Of a stretch of DNA of 61,870 bases, positions 1 to 10,780 are shown in pieces. Source of the stretch: Bacteroidota bacterium (GTDB lineage: Bacteria; Bacteroidota; Bacteroidia; NS11-12g; UBA955); assembly GCA_963169345.1 (NCBI GenBank), contig CAUJCT010000028.1:1-61870 (forward strand), given 5' to 3'. Within the stretch, counting starts at the first letter, position 1; the number at the start of each line of letters is the position of its first letter. Below the pieces are notes generated by a model, which was not told where the DNA came from, did not search any database, and saw only the letters and a list, made by a program, of their open reading frames with translations. Position numbers and translations under genes: made by a program.

Positions 1-41
1 GCGTGCAAGGCAGGTGCTCTAGCCAGCTGAGCTAATTCCCC
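1..41 (-). tRNA. tRNA-Ala (anticodon TGC), 5' part only
   Basis: Read on the minus strand the segment starts GGGGAATTAGCTCAG, the acceptor and D-arm of a bacterial tRNA-Ala, and continues into an anticodon loop CTTGCAC with anticodon TGC. The 3' half lies outside the window. It follows tRNA-Ile in the usual 16S-Ile-Ala-23S spacer order. Confidence 0.93.
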
Positions 42-52
42 AGATCATCAAG

Positions 53-127
53 TAGTCCCGAGCAGATTTGAACTGCTGACCCCTACATTATCAGTGTAGT
101 GCTCTAACCAAGCTGAGCTACGGGACT
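53..127 (-). tRNA. tRNA-Ile (anticodon GAT)
   Basis: On the minus strand the acceptor arms AGTCCCG and CGGGACT pair, the D-arm reads TAGCTCAG, the anticodon loop is CTGATAA (anticodon GAT) and the T-loop is GTTCAAATC. The CCA end is not encoded. Its place between 16S and tRNA-Ala is standard for an rrn spacer. Confidence 0.97.
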
Positions 128-220
128 GAATAGGGGCATTACTGCCCGGTGGTTACTGGTGTCTGGTGAAAATTTAAAGAGAAGGGATAGCGAACAGTCA
201 TAATTTGTCTAGAAGACTCT

Positions 221-1743
<1,523 letters not shown>

Positions 1744-1846
1744 TAAAAAGTTTTTTCTCTGACTTTTTCTCAAAGTATTTTTATATCTTGAGGTCCGCTA
1801 TTCCTTCTCTTAAATTTCCAAAGAACTTTCCTTCAAAAAAGGACTG

Positions 1847-1878
1847 CAAAGGTAAGACTTTTTATTTCAAATCTCCAA
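1847..1878 (-). promoter_or_regulatory. rRNA promoter P1 (closest to 16S)
   Basis: A Bacteroidota -7 element TACCTTTG (1854 to 1847 on the minus strand) with a TTG (1878-1876) 21 bp upstream. Predicted start of transcription is near 1843, giving a leader of about 100 nt before 16S. Spacing is slightly longer than in P2 and P3. Confidence 0.75.
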
Positions 1879-1933
1879 ATTAATTTTTCAAAATTTTTAA
1901 ATTAATTTCTTGACTCCTTCTACCTTCTCAACT

Positions 1934-2067
1934 CCTTTCAGAACGGGGCTGCAAAGGTAGAATTCTTTTTATCATTTCCAAAAAAAAGTTTATAAATTTT
2001 TAAAGTTTTTTTTGTCTTGACTTGTCTTGTTTTTTGTACAGCCTTTCAGAACGGGAGTGCAAAGGTA
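1934..2067 (-). repeat. Duplicated promoter/initial-transcribed cassette in the rrn leader
   Basis: Two 26-bp segments, 1934-1959 and 2042-2067, differ at only two positions. Each joins the -7 element of P2 or P3 to the first ~18 transcribed bases. P1 (1830-1854) has a diverged version. Tandem duplication of a promoter unit explains this best. Confidence 0.7.
1952..1981 (-). promoter_or_regulatory. rRNA promoter P2
   Basis: TACCTTTG (1959 to 1952, minus) preceded by TTG (1981-1979) with a 19-bp spacer, the optimal Bacteroidota -33/-7 spacing. The bases downstream of the -7 element (1934-1951) are nearly identical to those below P3. Confidence 0.82.
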
Positions 2068-2089
2068 ATACTATTTCCCCTCCGTCCAA
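2060..2089 (-). promoter_or_regulatory. rRNA promoter P3 (most distal)
   Basis: TACCTTTG (2067 to 2060, minus) with TTG (2089-2087) and a 19-bp spacer. It is flanked by AT-rich DNA that could act as an UP-like element. Confidence 0.82.
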
Positions 2090-2375
2090 ATTTATTTTCA
2101 AAAATATTTAAAATTAGTTGTATGTTATTGATAATCAGTTGATTAAAAATTGGGGGCAATGGCTCCTTTTCTTGTTTCTTAGCTTTCCCCCTGTTCTCTT
2201 AATCTCCCCCTTATTAACCTCATATACGCGGAAACCCGCATCAATACTCACTTCTCCGCATATTATGCCTTTATTACCTAACGATTTCTTTCCTGCTAAT
2301 GTTAAATTCAAATGATGTTCCCGCAGATGATTATGCTTCCTCTTGTTTCTGCTCCTCTTCTCCTGCTTTAATAGT
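2090..2375. other. Intergenic stretch, no gene seen
   Basis: AT-rich DNA between the rrn promoters and the end of the 987-codon T9SS gene. Short open frames here have no start context, signal peptide or recognisable composition. No convincing terminator hairpin is visible. Confidence 0.6.
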
Positions 2376-5321
2376 CTACTCTATTATTACTGGCAGATAC
2401 TGTCCGTCATCTCGCATGATGATATATAGGCCTGCAGCCAGCATAGATATATCAATACTGCTGCTCTCCCCTCCTTCTATATCTACTTCCTTTATAAGTC
2501 TTCCCTCTGTATTATATATCTTATATATATGACTATTGTCTGAAGGATTCAATACATATATAATAGTACTGGCCGGATTTGGATAAACATGACCGACTTC
2601 AAATGTATACCCAAGCTTACTGATACTGGTGCTGCATTCAAACTCAATTTGTCCGTCGAAGGTATCCTTACACCAGTTATAATATGTGGTATTGTAATAG
2701 GTGGCTTCTCTTCTTACATTGTATTTACCTGCCTGAGGATATACAATGTCTGCATTCAACCCTGTTGCCGTATACGAACCTGAAACCCATTTGATGCTGA
2801 TACTATCCCCTGTTATGGTTTGGTTGAAATGAATCTTTTTGCAGTTCAGGCTGTCCTGCCAGTAATCAAATCCTTTCAATGGTTCACAGATAATACAGGA
2901 TATTTCAATCTGAGAAATGGCAGTATCATATTTATAAGTACTGCTTAAACTGTCGTAACCTTTAACAATTAACTTCAGACTATACATACCATTCTTGGTA
3001 TAGATATGTTCGGGTGCTTCCTGTGTAGATGTAAATCCGTCACCAAAGTACCAGTTATACGCTATAGCATCTTTTGAAGTATTAGTTAATTGTATAGTCC
3101 TGCATTGTATCTGCTTTTCAAACGATGCCTTCAAATTCAATGGTCGCGGTATCCATTTATATGGTATTCGTTCAAGCCTTGCCTGATTGGTTATTACAGG
3201 TTGATTGTCGTCAAAGTATATATATGCCTTATTGCTGATGCTATCAAATTCCTTAAGAGCCTGTTTCAGTTTTAGTTCAAATATGATATACCCTCTGCTT
3301 TCTGCTTCATTCTCAGCTTTGGGTTTAAGGTTGATTTCATCAAAAACAAATTCCAGCACATTATTATTCATGATATGTCGGAACTGATGACTGGCCTCGC
3401 TGATATTGATGTCATACAAGTCGAATCTTTCATCGAGCGTATCTGCTATTCTTACATTTCTAGCCTCATCGTTACCTTCATTTTGAAACTGAATATGATA
3501 GCGTACCCTGTCTACCTCATGCATTACTTTACCATTTGGACTGCAATGCTTAATATTCGGATCGTAACTGTACACAAGAGTTTGCACGACACTGTCCATA
3601 TTATCATTAAAGAAAGTATCCCGGTTATCTGTCAGATATAATGTATGTTTTACTTTATTATTGATTGAGAAGTTGCTGTTAGAATATATAACCTTGAGTT
3701 TGATCTGTGTTTTTCCCTTTGCGGGTACTTGAAAACCCGAATAACCCAAGGTATCGCCTCGTTTATAGGAGTATGCCGGACTTGAATTTTGCAACAAGGT
3801 TCCTTTTTCCAGCACCAGTTCAAGTTGGCCATTAATGGTTTTAATACTATCACATTCTGTATTCATTATATTGAACACAATCTCCGTCGTATCATTGAGT
3901 CGGGCCTGATGCAGCGAGGCGCCTCTCAGAGAGACATTTTTCCCATTACTCCCATTTCGAATTGGAAAGTCTAAAATGTAACGCGATTTGCCTGAATCAG
4001 TGAGATGAGCTTTCAAAGCATAATGATACTTACGGGACACACAAGCATTGATATCGTAGTCCAGCAATTCATATTCGTAATCTGTATAATCCGGGAAATA
4101 CTCAATAAAGATGCCGTTTAAGTATTGTGTCTTAACCGAACCGGTATTTGTATTTTTAATCCTGCAAACTATAGGGTACTCATCATTCCCATTTAAATCA
4201 CCATCTTCATTCTTGTCAAAATACACTCTGACAATGACCGTATCATAGGCAAATTCCTTCAATCTTTGGAGATTAATAGAGGCTATAGTTCCAAGATTCC
4301 TATTATAATATTCAATTGACTGATTCAAAATAAATACGGCATTTGTGTCTTTTGATATCAATTGCATGTTATAGCCTTTTTTACATTCGAAGACCGGTCC
4401 AACTGAAGCGGTTGAAGGGTCATACAAATAGAAAGGTTCAGAACCTCCATTTAAATTTTTGCTTTTGAAATTATAGAAAAGCACCCCTTTTTCGGTTTCC
4501 AGCGCGTAATCGCAATTGACAGGATTATCCATTTTCACCCCGAAGTAATTTGATCCTTTAAGATAGAACAATGAATCAGTTGAATTACGTTTTGCAAAAA
4601 CAAAAGCATTGTGCATTCGGTAGACTTTTTCAAATCTGCTATTCAATTGCAGAGTATCCCATTTATCAGGGTAGCTCCATATATATACAGTGTATTGATT
4701 ATTATTATTACCGATGAAAATACCACTGTCACCACTTAGTGCAAAGCCTGCTAATCCTGGAGTTCCCTTTTTAGTCTTAACCGGCGAATAGGCACTGACC
4801 CATTGTCCTCCTTCCCAATAGACGTGCGTTCCCAGGTTTTGAGAATCAATTGAGTCCATGTCACCACAAAGATGCAAACGGCCATTCGATACTGTCATTT
4901 GGTTTTCAATGATAAATTCGTTTGCACCGTGAATTTGGGCAATTAATGTATGACTCGAACCAGTAATCCTGTATATGCGATCATTGCCCAGACTATATTG
5001 CCTAAAAATCCTCAGATAGACTGTATCTTCGATTGCTACACAATAATGTCTGTTGTTGTAAAATTCATCCCATTCATACTTGGTATACAGCTCATGTAAC
5101 TTATAGGTCCATTGTTTGGTTACAAAATCATACCTGTCAAAATAGAAGGAGTCATTTTGAAAGTTACCATTACTTGGATATCCGGCCAGTAAGCGTCCTT
5201 TTCCGTCGAAACACGCTGTTGTGTAACGTGACTGATTGATGCTATTCAATCCAGTGAAAGACTGAGTGCGCAAAAGAACACAGTGAATGACTATAACATA
5301 TATTAGTAGAATCGCTCTCAT
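2376..5321 (-). CDS. T9SS type A cargo with PKD and DUF11-like domains
   Basis: Predicted secreted surface protein of about 981 residues. I start at the ATG at 5321, which gives a clean signal peptide (MRAILLIYVIVIHCVLL); an in-frame ATG lies six codons earlier. After an N-terminal region that looks like a degenerate beta-propeller (to about 340), an EF-hand-like loop DKNEDGDLNGND lies near 370, a DUF11/DUF7619-like beta module near 590-730 (YDPNIKH, FQNEGND), a PKD domain near 750-790 (WYFGDG), and a C-terminal T9SS sorting domain from about 905 (VYPNPAS, ending in a GLYIIM-type strand). It is a clear paralogue of the protein at 6884-9241 but carries an extra PKD part. No enzyme motif seen; adhesion or a structural role is an inference. 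A terminator separates it from the lipoprotein gene upstream, so it probably has its own promoter. Confidence 0.88.
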   Translation of the reverse strand: MRAILLIYVIVIHCVLLRTQSFTGLNSINQSRYTTACFDGKGRLLAGYPSNGNFQNDSFYFDRYDFVTKQWTYKLHELYTKYEWDEFYNNRHYCVAIEDTVYLRIFRQYSLGNDRIYRITGSSHTLIAQIHGANEFIIENQMTVSNGRLHLCGDMDSIDSQNLGTHVYWEGGQWVSAYSPVKTKKGTPGLAGFALSGDSGIFIGNNNNQYTVYIWSYPDKWDTLQLNSRFEKVYRMHNAFVFAKRNSTDSLFYLKGSNYFGVKMDNPVNCDYALETEKGVLFYNFKSKNLNGGSEPFYLYDPSTASVGPVFECKKGYNMQLISKDTNAVFILNQSIEYYNRNLGTIASINLQRLKEFAYDTVIVRVYFDKNEDGDLNGNDEYPIVCRIKNTNTGSVKTQYLNGIFIEYFPDYTDYEYELLDYDINACVSRKYHYALKAHLTDSGKSRYILDFPIRNGSNGKNVSLRGASLHQARLNDTTEIVFNIMNTECDSIKTINGQLELVLEKGTLLQNSSPAYSYKRGDTLGYSGFQVPAKGKTQIKLKVIYSNSNFSINNKVKHTLYLTDNRDTFFNDNMDSVVQTLVYSYDPNIKHCSPNGKVMHEVDRVRYHIQFQNEGNDEARNVRIADTLDERFDLYDINISEASHQFRHIMNNNVLEFVFDEINLKPKAENEAESRGYIIFELKLKQALKEFDSISNKAYIYFDDNQPVITNQARLERIPYKWIPRPLNLKASFEKQIQCRTIQLTNTSKDAIAYNWYFGDGFTSTQEAPEHIYTKNGMYSLKLIVKGYDSLSSTYKYDTAISQIEISCIICEPLKGFDYWQDSLNCKKIHFNQTITGDSISIKWVSGSYTATGLNADIVYPQAGKYNVRREATYYNTTYYNWCKDTFDGQIEFECSTSISKLGYTFEVGHVYPNPASTIIYVLNPSDNSHIYKIYNTEGRLIKEVDIEGGESSSIDISMLAAGLYIIMRDDGQYLPVIIE

Positions 5322-5463
5322 ATTGATTGACGGATGCAATTAATCAATCAAAAATACCATATTAAATTCAACCAGAAAACATACAAGCAATCCAAGAGTC
5401 AATATTTGACATATTATTGACTAAACATGTTAAATGAACAGAAGAAACTGACAATTAAGAGAC

Positions 5464-5498
5464 AAAAAAAATCCTGCCACCGAAAGATGACAGGATTT
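5464..5498 (-). terminator. Rho-independent terminator of the lipoprotein gene
   Basis: On the minus strand, stem AAATCCTG (5498-5491) pairs with CAGGATTT (5476-5469) and runs into eight T residues. It sits about 20 bp after the stop codon at 5521. Confidence 0.82.
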
Positions 5499-5520
5499 CA
5501 AAATATCTGAATCGGGCCTT

Positions 5521-6441
5521 TTACATTTTGGCCAAAATTTCTTCCATCTGTGCTTGATTAGCAGGTTCCATATCTGTAATATCGAAGGTTTGCTCGGCAC
5601 CGGTAAAGGTAACTTTAATAATTTTCTTATAATAGACATTATCCTTTCGGGAACACACCACCAGAGTACCGCTAAGACCAGAATTTAATTCGAGTGTATA
5701 GAATTTCTTTTTAACTGCATCGGTATTTAACTGGGTTACACCTCTCACACCATCCAGATTGAAATATACTGCTGTGTTTTTATTAGTAAAACCATCTGGA
5801 ACAGAAACATAAATTCTATTATTTGAACCAGAAGCTATATAGGCATCCAGATTGCACCAGTTTAAAAGACTGATAGAAAAAACGGCTCTTTTGCTGCTGG
5901 TATCGAGCGACCATGAGCTGCTGGACTCTTTCCACTTGCCAATCATTTGCATTCTGTTGGTATCAAGCGATTCGACTAACTCAAACAATTTGGCATTAGA
6001 AGGGTTCACACCAGAAGGCACAGGCATTGTAACCTGAACATTCAATTGCGGTTGTACCAAAGTACCTAAACGGTAAGCTTCAACTTTGAACATACCATAG
6101 GAGTTCAGCATTCTGCCATCTTCAGTTTCTGTGTAAACACCGGTACCAATCATACTCTTTTTGTCCATTACTTCATAAATCTTCAGAGTAATAGTTCCTG
6201 CGATATTTCCGTAGGTATTTGGAGGAAAAGTAAGAATTGTTCCTTTAGGAGCGTACACTATAGCGCCTTTCTCATTGTAAATATCTACTAAACGCGGTTC
6301 AGGCGCTTGATTTGCTGCCAATTCAGCAACAGTTGGTTTGTTAGAGAAATTAGGATCCTTATCGCGGTCTTCGATATTTGAATCCTTTGCACATGAAGCT
6401 AATAAGCCCAGTGAAATAATATAAAATAGTAAACGTTTCAT
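5521..6441 (-). CDS. Lipoprotein of unknown function
   Basis: About 306 residues. The start at 6441 gives a lipoprotein signal (MKRLLFYIISLGLLASC, lipobox LASC), better than the upstream in-frame ATG at 6486. The mature protein begins acidic (KDSNIEDRDKDP), the composition that sends lipoproteins to the cell surface in this phylum. Around residues 55-130 a motif rich in GTILTFPPNTYG and GTITLKIYE is followed by SYGMFKVEA; I have seen this style of beta domain in Bacteroidota lipoproteins and T9SS-linked proteins but cannot name it. It lies between two paralogous T9SS cargo genes and ends in a clear terminator, so it is probably a single-gene unit or a distal part of the ECF operon. Confidence 0.8.
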   Translation of the reverse strand: MKRLLFYIISLGLLASCAKDSNIEDRDKDPNFSNKPTVAELAANQAPEPRLVDIYNEKGAIVYAPKGTILTFPPNTYGNIAGTITLKIYEVMDKKSMIGTGVYTETEDGRMLNSYGMFKVEAYRLGTLVQPQLNVQVTMPVPSGVNPSNAKLFELVESLDTNRMQMIGKWKESSSSWSLDTSSKRAVFSISLLNWCNLDAYIASGSNNRIYVSVPDGFTNKNTAVYFNLDGVRGVTQLNTDAVKKKFYTLELNSGLSGTLVVCSRKDNVYYKKIIKVTFTGAEQTFDITDMEPANQAQMEEILAKM

Positions 6442-6883
6442 TGATAATAATATAACCAGAGCACGAAAGTAATTAACTTTTTTCATTCAATTCCTGATTC
6501 TGTGTAATTTTTTTAGTAATTTGTAGGGTTCTAAACTGTTAACTCTTAATTTTATCCGTTTTTAATAGTATGTAATATTCTGATTTTTCAGCATTTAAAG
6601 CATCGATGAAAATTTAGACAGTTGTTGATGCAATCATGGAAAAAAATCATGAGGTAATTATCCTCTCCATCATTTATGTAAGTGCCTGTTCGACGCAGTT
6701 GACTAATTAAAGTAAATCCTGTTGTAAAACTATTACAGTTCGGGAGTCGAACAATACGTGAATTAAAAATTACCTTCATTAGCACAGTATCTTTTTACAT
6801 ATCTCCAAGTATCATCCTTCTTTCAATTGGATTGAAAACTGAGTATTTACTTTCCATCTAATCAGTGTGACAATCATTCAACA
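6442..6883. other. Intergenic stretch, no gene seen
   Basis: About 440 bp of AT-rich DNA between two minus-strand genes. One 65-codon open frame on the minus strand (6588-6785) has no signal peptide and no recognisable features, and I do not call it. Presumably holds the promoter of the lipoprotein gene, but no good -33/-7 pair was identified. Confidence 0.55.
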
Positions 6884-9241
6884 TTATCCTTTAATTATCA
6901 TCATTGCCCCGTATCCCTTTATTGAGACCATATAGACACCAGAGCACCAATCGGACACATCTATCTGCAAAACTTCGTCAGCATCAATACTGTATGCCCC
7001 AATACATCTGCCAGTAGCATCCATTATACTTATTTCAAAAGCTTCCTCTTTTTTATTCTTTATAGTAAGCTGATCACTCACCGGATTTGGATAGATACTC
7101 AGCAAATCATCAACTGTTATACTATTCAAGCCTGTAACCCTGCTTAATCTGCTGGCATTGGTGTAGATTGGCTCATTGTTGTCGAAATAAATCAATGCAT
7201 TATTGAGTATTGAATCACCTACTCTCAATTCACTTTTTATTTTTGCTTCAAACTCAATATAACCTTTACTTAGTTCTTCAGAGAAAAACTTTGGATATAA
7301 ATTGATATCATCAAAAGTCCAGGTTACAATATTGTCTTTGTGACTGATTTTATAAGGGTGACTGGCACCAATGATTTTAAACTCATAAACCGGAATTTTC
7401 AAATTAAGTGTATCCACTATGGTTACCCTGTGGGCCATATCATTGCCCATATTTTGAAAATCGATATGAAATTTAATTTTACTAACTCCGTATTTAACTC
7501 TTCCCTCCGGCACGCTATACTTAGCGTTAGGGTCAAAGCTATACATTAATTGATGAGCAATGCTATCCTCGTTATCGCTTTGGTTTTCTGTTGTTGTATT
7601 AAAAATTTCTGCTCTTACAACTTTTGTTTGGCCATAAGAAAACTTAGCTGATGGATAAAACATTTTAATATCGATATCCATTTCCGCATTAGCGGCTAAT
7701 GAAAAATCATACTCCAATCTATTTCCCAGTTTAGAGATATAGTTGGGTTTAGAACCATTGACAACAGCATTATCATCAATATAAACATACACTTTACCAG
7801 TGACAGTTGATGGGTCACAATCGCTTCTGTACACTTTAACCTGAATATTTCTGTTTGAATCCAATCTTTGCGGACCAGAATACAGCATTTTAAGTTTCAC
7901 ATTACGCCAGCCATCGGGATTATCTGTTACATAAGGCAATAAAATGGTATCGTTAGTTATTGAAGATTTAAAATGACTGCCACAATGAGCTCCAGTGAAT
8001 CTGGCTTCATAGCAGGAGTCTAAAACAATTTTGTCGGGTCCTGAAACGCAGAAATATTCATTGTCATAAACTCTGTGTGACAACATTTGACCTGCTAAAG
8101 TTTGAAAGACCTGATAGCCATTAATTTCATTTAACTGCACAGCTATAAGTTGTTCTCCAGGGTCCAATTGATCATTTTTATTATGATCAAGAAAAGGTGC
8201 TAAATACAGAGAATCCAGCTTTGGAGCCGGAAATCCATTCAATGAAAATTCTACAATATTTCCATAATTATAATTTCCGAATTTGAATTTGTAGCTATTG
8301 CCATAATAAAGATAAGATTTCTCGTTAAGATGAACGACTTTCATAGGTAAACTATCTGGAATTGCAAATGAAAATCCGCGTTTTACCTTAAATGCAGGGT
8401 CAATCAAATCTACTGTATACCTGTCAGAAAGAAAATTGCGGGACATCAACATCACAAATGAATCTTTAACATACAATTCAGGATCTCTTTGAGTTATCAA
8501 AATAGAATCACTTCCGTTATAATTAAAGCGGTGCAAATAATTTCGAAAACGGCGTGAGAAGAAAACATTACTGTTTTTCACAGCCAAACCTACGATGGGG
8601 GCATTATCTGCGCTTACATCAATTCTAATTGACCATGAATTACTTTTATAACCGTAAATAGTAGAGTTAGCGCTTAATAAAACTGTATCATTAATTTGAG
8701 CCATGTGGTATTCTGCTGCTTTCACTTTTAAATTAAGATTAACAGGCGCGCTAGTTCCCATTCTGAAAACATTACTATAAGGCAAACTAAAAACAGAATC
8801 GGCATTATGCGTAAAAAAAACCTGATTATTGACCCGGTAAAGGCGCATGAATACTGAGCCCATTTGTCCGAAGTCATTATCAAGGAGTCGCAATTGAGTT
8901 GACCATGTTCCACCTTCGTATTTCATAACCGTATAGCCACCGCTGGGACTGGCTATTCCGGAAACAAAGACGGCACCCAAAGCACCAACCTGACAGCTTA
9001 ATTTAAGAAATTCAGGATTTGAACCAAGATTGAGAGTAGAAACACGATTCCATAATTTAGACAAAGTATCATATTTAAATAATTCCGTAGTGTCATTGTC
9101 GGATTGAACTACATATAAACTTTTCATAGAGTCAGCACAGGCGCAGGCTACATTTCTAAATTGCTGGCTTTTTAGTTCAGTAAACTGAGCTTTGACGTGA
9201 ATACTTGAAAAAAACAAGAGTAAATAGAGGAGTCGTTTCAT
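6884..9241 (-). CDS. T9SS type A cargo, likely last gene of the ECF operon
   Basis: 785-residue predicted surface protein. Signal peptide MKRLLYLLLFFSSIHVKAQ. The N-terminal ~330 residues look like a degenerate beta-propeller. A calcium-loop-like DHNKNDQLDPGE lies near 350, a DUF11/DUF7619-like module near 560-700 (YSFDPNAKY, DFQNMGNDMA, ALIYFDNNEPI), and a type A sorting domain from about 710 (IYPNPVSDQ) to the end (MMIIKG). It starts only 21 nt after the anti-sigma gene on the same strand, so it is probably co-transcribed with and controlled by that sigma/anti-sigma pair. Paralogue of the protein at 2376-5321. Function unknown; the operon suggests a surface protein whose supply is tied to envelope sensing. 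Confidence 0.88.
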   Translation of the reverse strand: MKRLLYLLLFFSSIHVKAQFTELKSQQFRNVACACADSMKSLYVVQSDNDTTELFKYDTLSKLWNRVSTLNLGSNPEFLKLSCQVGALGAVFVSGIASPSGGYTVMKYEGGTWSTQLRLLDNDFGQMGSVFMRLYRVNNQVFFTHNADSVFSLPYSNVFRMGTSAPVNLNLKVKAAEYHMAQINDTVLLSANSTIYGYKSNSWSIRIDVSADNAPIVGLAVKNSNVFFSRRFRNYLHRFNYNGSDSILITQRDPELYVKDSFVMLMSRNFLSDRYTVDLIDPAFKVKRGFSFAIPDSLPMKVVHLNEKSYLYYGNSYKFKFGNYNYGNIVEFSLNGFPAPKLDSLYLAPFLDHNKNDQLDPGEQLIAVQLNEINGYQVFQTLAGQMLSHRVYDNEYFCVSGPDKIVLDSCYEARFTGAHCGSHFKSSITNDTILLPYVTDNPDGWRNVKLKMLYSGPQRLDSNRNIQVKVYRSDCDPSTVTGKVYVYIDDNAVVNGSKPNYISKLGNRLEYDFSLAANAEMDIDIKMFYPSAKFSYGQTKVVRAEIFNTTTENQSDNEDSIAHQLMYSFDPNAKYSVPEGRVKYGVSKIKFHIDFQNMGNDMAHRVTIVDTLNLKIPVYEFKIIGASHPYKISHKDNIVTWTFDDINLYPKFFSEELSKGYIEFEAKIKSELRVGDSILNNALIYFDNNEPIYTNASRLSRVTGLNSITVDDLLSIYPNPVSDQLTIKNKKEEAFEISIMDATGRCIGAYSIDADEVLQIDVSDWCSGVYMVSIKGYGAMMIIKG

Positions 9242-9262
9242 TATTAGGTTTGTTGTAAAAAA

Positions 9263-10780
9263 TTATAGTTTATATCTGAGCTGCAAATTAATGGATCTAT
9301 TTGAAATTCTTGACTTTATTCCACCATCTCCAAATTTATATTCAAGATTTATATTGCTGATATTGGTTTCAAGCCCCAACCACCATCTATTGTAAATTTG
9401 TCTGGAAATCTGAAATCCTCCTGAATATCCAAGTGTCAGCTTTTGTTTAATTAAACTGCCAATGTCTTTTTCTTCTTGACTATTGATATCAAACCCTGTA
9501 CCTGAAGAGCCAATCATCGTGGTGAAATTAACCCCTGCATTGAGTATGAATTCATATTTATTTCCAATAGGCCATCCATAGCTCAACAATACAGGTAATG
9601 TCAAAAATCTCATACTTTGTGGATTTGAAACATGGAATTTTAACGCAGATGAATCAGGTACCGGAATATATGTCACAATACTATTATCTGGGTTTCTCAA
9701 TGCCACTTCACGCAATTTGTAATTAAAATCAACTTTATTGTATACAGATCTGTACTGCAAGCCCGAATTCAATCGAAGTCCAAAATTCTTGAATTTATAT
9801 TCAAATGAGAAATTGACATATTGGGAACTTTGATTAGCATTTGAAGAATCGAAAATATTGCGGGTATCCTTATGCAAAAATTCTTCCTTCTCTAATCGAA
9901 CAACTTTAGTATTAACAAAGTTAAATCCATAAGACAGACCAAAGACAAACTTACCATTTCCTGCTTTAAACTTATCATCTTCATTCACTTTCTTTTTCTT
10001 TTTTTCCTCTTCATCCTTTTTGTTTAAATCAGTTATCAAATCTGTATGAAGGGTGTCCTTTTTATTATCATGACTTAGACTTGTTTTATCTTCATCAAGA
10101 TTTGAGTTTGAATCGGGTTTTGTTACTGTTTGAGTGAGCTTTTTTTCCTTTAACATAGTTCCAGACAAATCAGTGTTTAAATCAGGATTAAATATGCTAC
10201 CCGGCGTAAGGTCATTAATTGGATTTTTCGAAATTTCAGTTATAGCGTGACTCTCATTTTCTTTTACTTCTGGCGTATCATTATTGAATGTATAGTTCTT
10301 ATCATTCACATTGTCTGCTTCATAATCAGAAAAATGAGAAGAATTGTAATTGCGTTTATAGTTGCGTCTGATATTGGCAGGTTTCTTTTCAGGATTTAGA
10401 AGTTCAGATGGATTACCAACAGAGGCGTTGCTGGCATCAATAGAATTAATTGTTTGATTTGTGTTTGTATGCGTTAATTCAGATTCAGAAACTGTTGAAT
10501 TGACTAATCCATCAGAATCTGATACAATATTTGTTTTGTTTATGGACGAAGCTGCAGCAGGCTTAGTCAGTTTGGCATCTGAAAAAGATCCCCAAACCAG
10601 ATAAGAAGCAGCAGCACCCACTCCTATCAATCCCCACACGAAGAAAATCCACAGGAATCTTCGCTTTTTCTCTTTGTGGAGCTCAGCGTAAAGCTTATCC
10701 CATTGCGCCTCATGCAAGGGTTCGGGTTTATCCCGAAGAGCTTCAATCAATGCTTTGTTGAGCTTATTATTTGATTTCAT
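9263..10780 (-). CDS. Predicted double-membrane-spanning anti-sigma factor (Dma-like)
   Basis: 505 residues. Order seen: a short cytoplasmic helix (1-40, charged, AQWDKLYAEL), one inner-membrane helix (about 42-63), a long Asn/Ser/Asp/Lys-rich disordered linker (about 64-275), and a C-terminal outer-membrane beta-barrel (about 276-505) with alternating strands and a hydrophobic end (LQLRYKL), like the OmpA/PorT-type barrels. It overlaps the ECF sigma gene by 14 bp, the normal place for an anti-sigma factor. This architecture matches the dual membrane-spanning anti-sigma factors described in Bacteroides thetaiotaomicron: the N-terminus would hold the sigma factor, the barrel would sit in the outer membrane, and the linker would cross the periplasm. 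The assignment rests on layout and context; sequence identity to known Dma proteins was not tested. Confidence 0.78.
   Translation of the reverse strand: MKSNNKLNKALIEALRDKPEPLHEAQWDKLYAELHKEKKRRFLWIFFVWGLIGVGAAASYLVWGSFSDAKLTKPAAASSINKTNIVSDSDGLVNSTVSESELTHTNTNQTINSIDASNASVGNPSELLNPEKKPANIRRNYKRNYNSSHFSDYEADNVNDKNYTFNNDTPEVKENESHAITEISKNPINDLTPGSIFNPDLNTDLSGTMLKEKKLTQTVTKPDSNSNLDEDKTSLSHDNKKDTLHTDLITDLNKKDEEEKKKKKVNEDDKFKAGNGKFVFGLSYGFNFVNTKVVRLEKEEFLHKDTRNIFDSSNANQSSQYVNFSFEYKFKNFGLRLNSGLQYRSVYNKVDFNYKLREVALRNPDNSIVTYIPVPDSSALKFHVSNPQSMRFLTLPVLLSYGWPIGNKYEFILNAGVNFTTMIGSSGTGFDINSQEEKDIGSLIKQKLTLGYSGGFQISRQIYNRWWLGLETNISNINLEYKFGDGGIKSRISNRSINLQLRYKL

Noticed and set aside
2118..2532. Plus-strand open frames opposite and beside the end of the T9SS cargo gene
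   Set aside because: No signal or domain; amino-acid composition is that of reverse-strand shadow or AT-rich spacer.
6588..6785. 65-codon minus-strand frame in the gap before the lipoprotein gene
   Set aside because: No promoter, no signal peptide and a composition unlike neighbouring proteins; probably chance.
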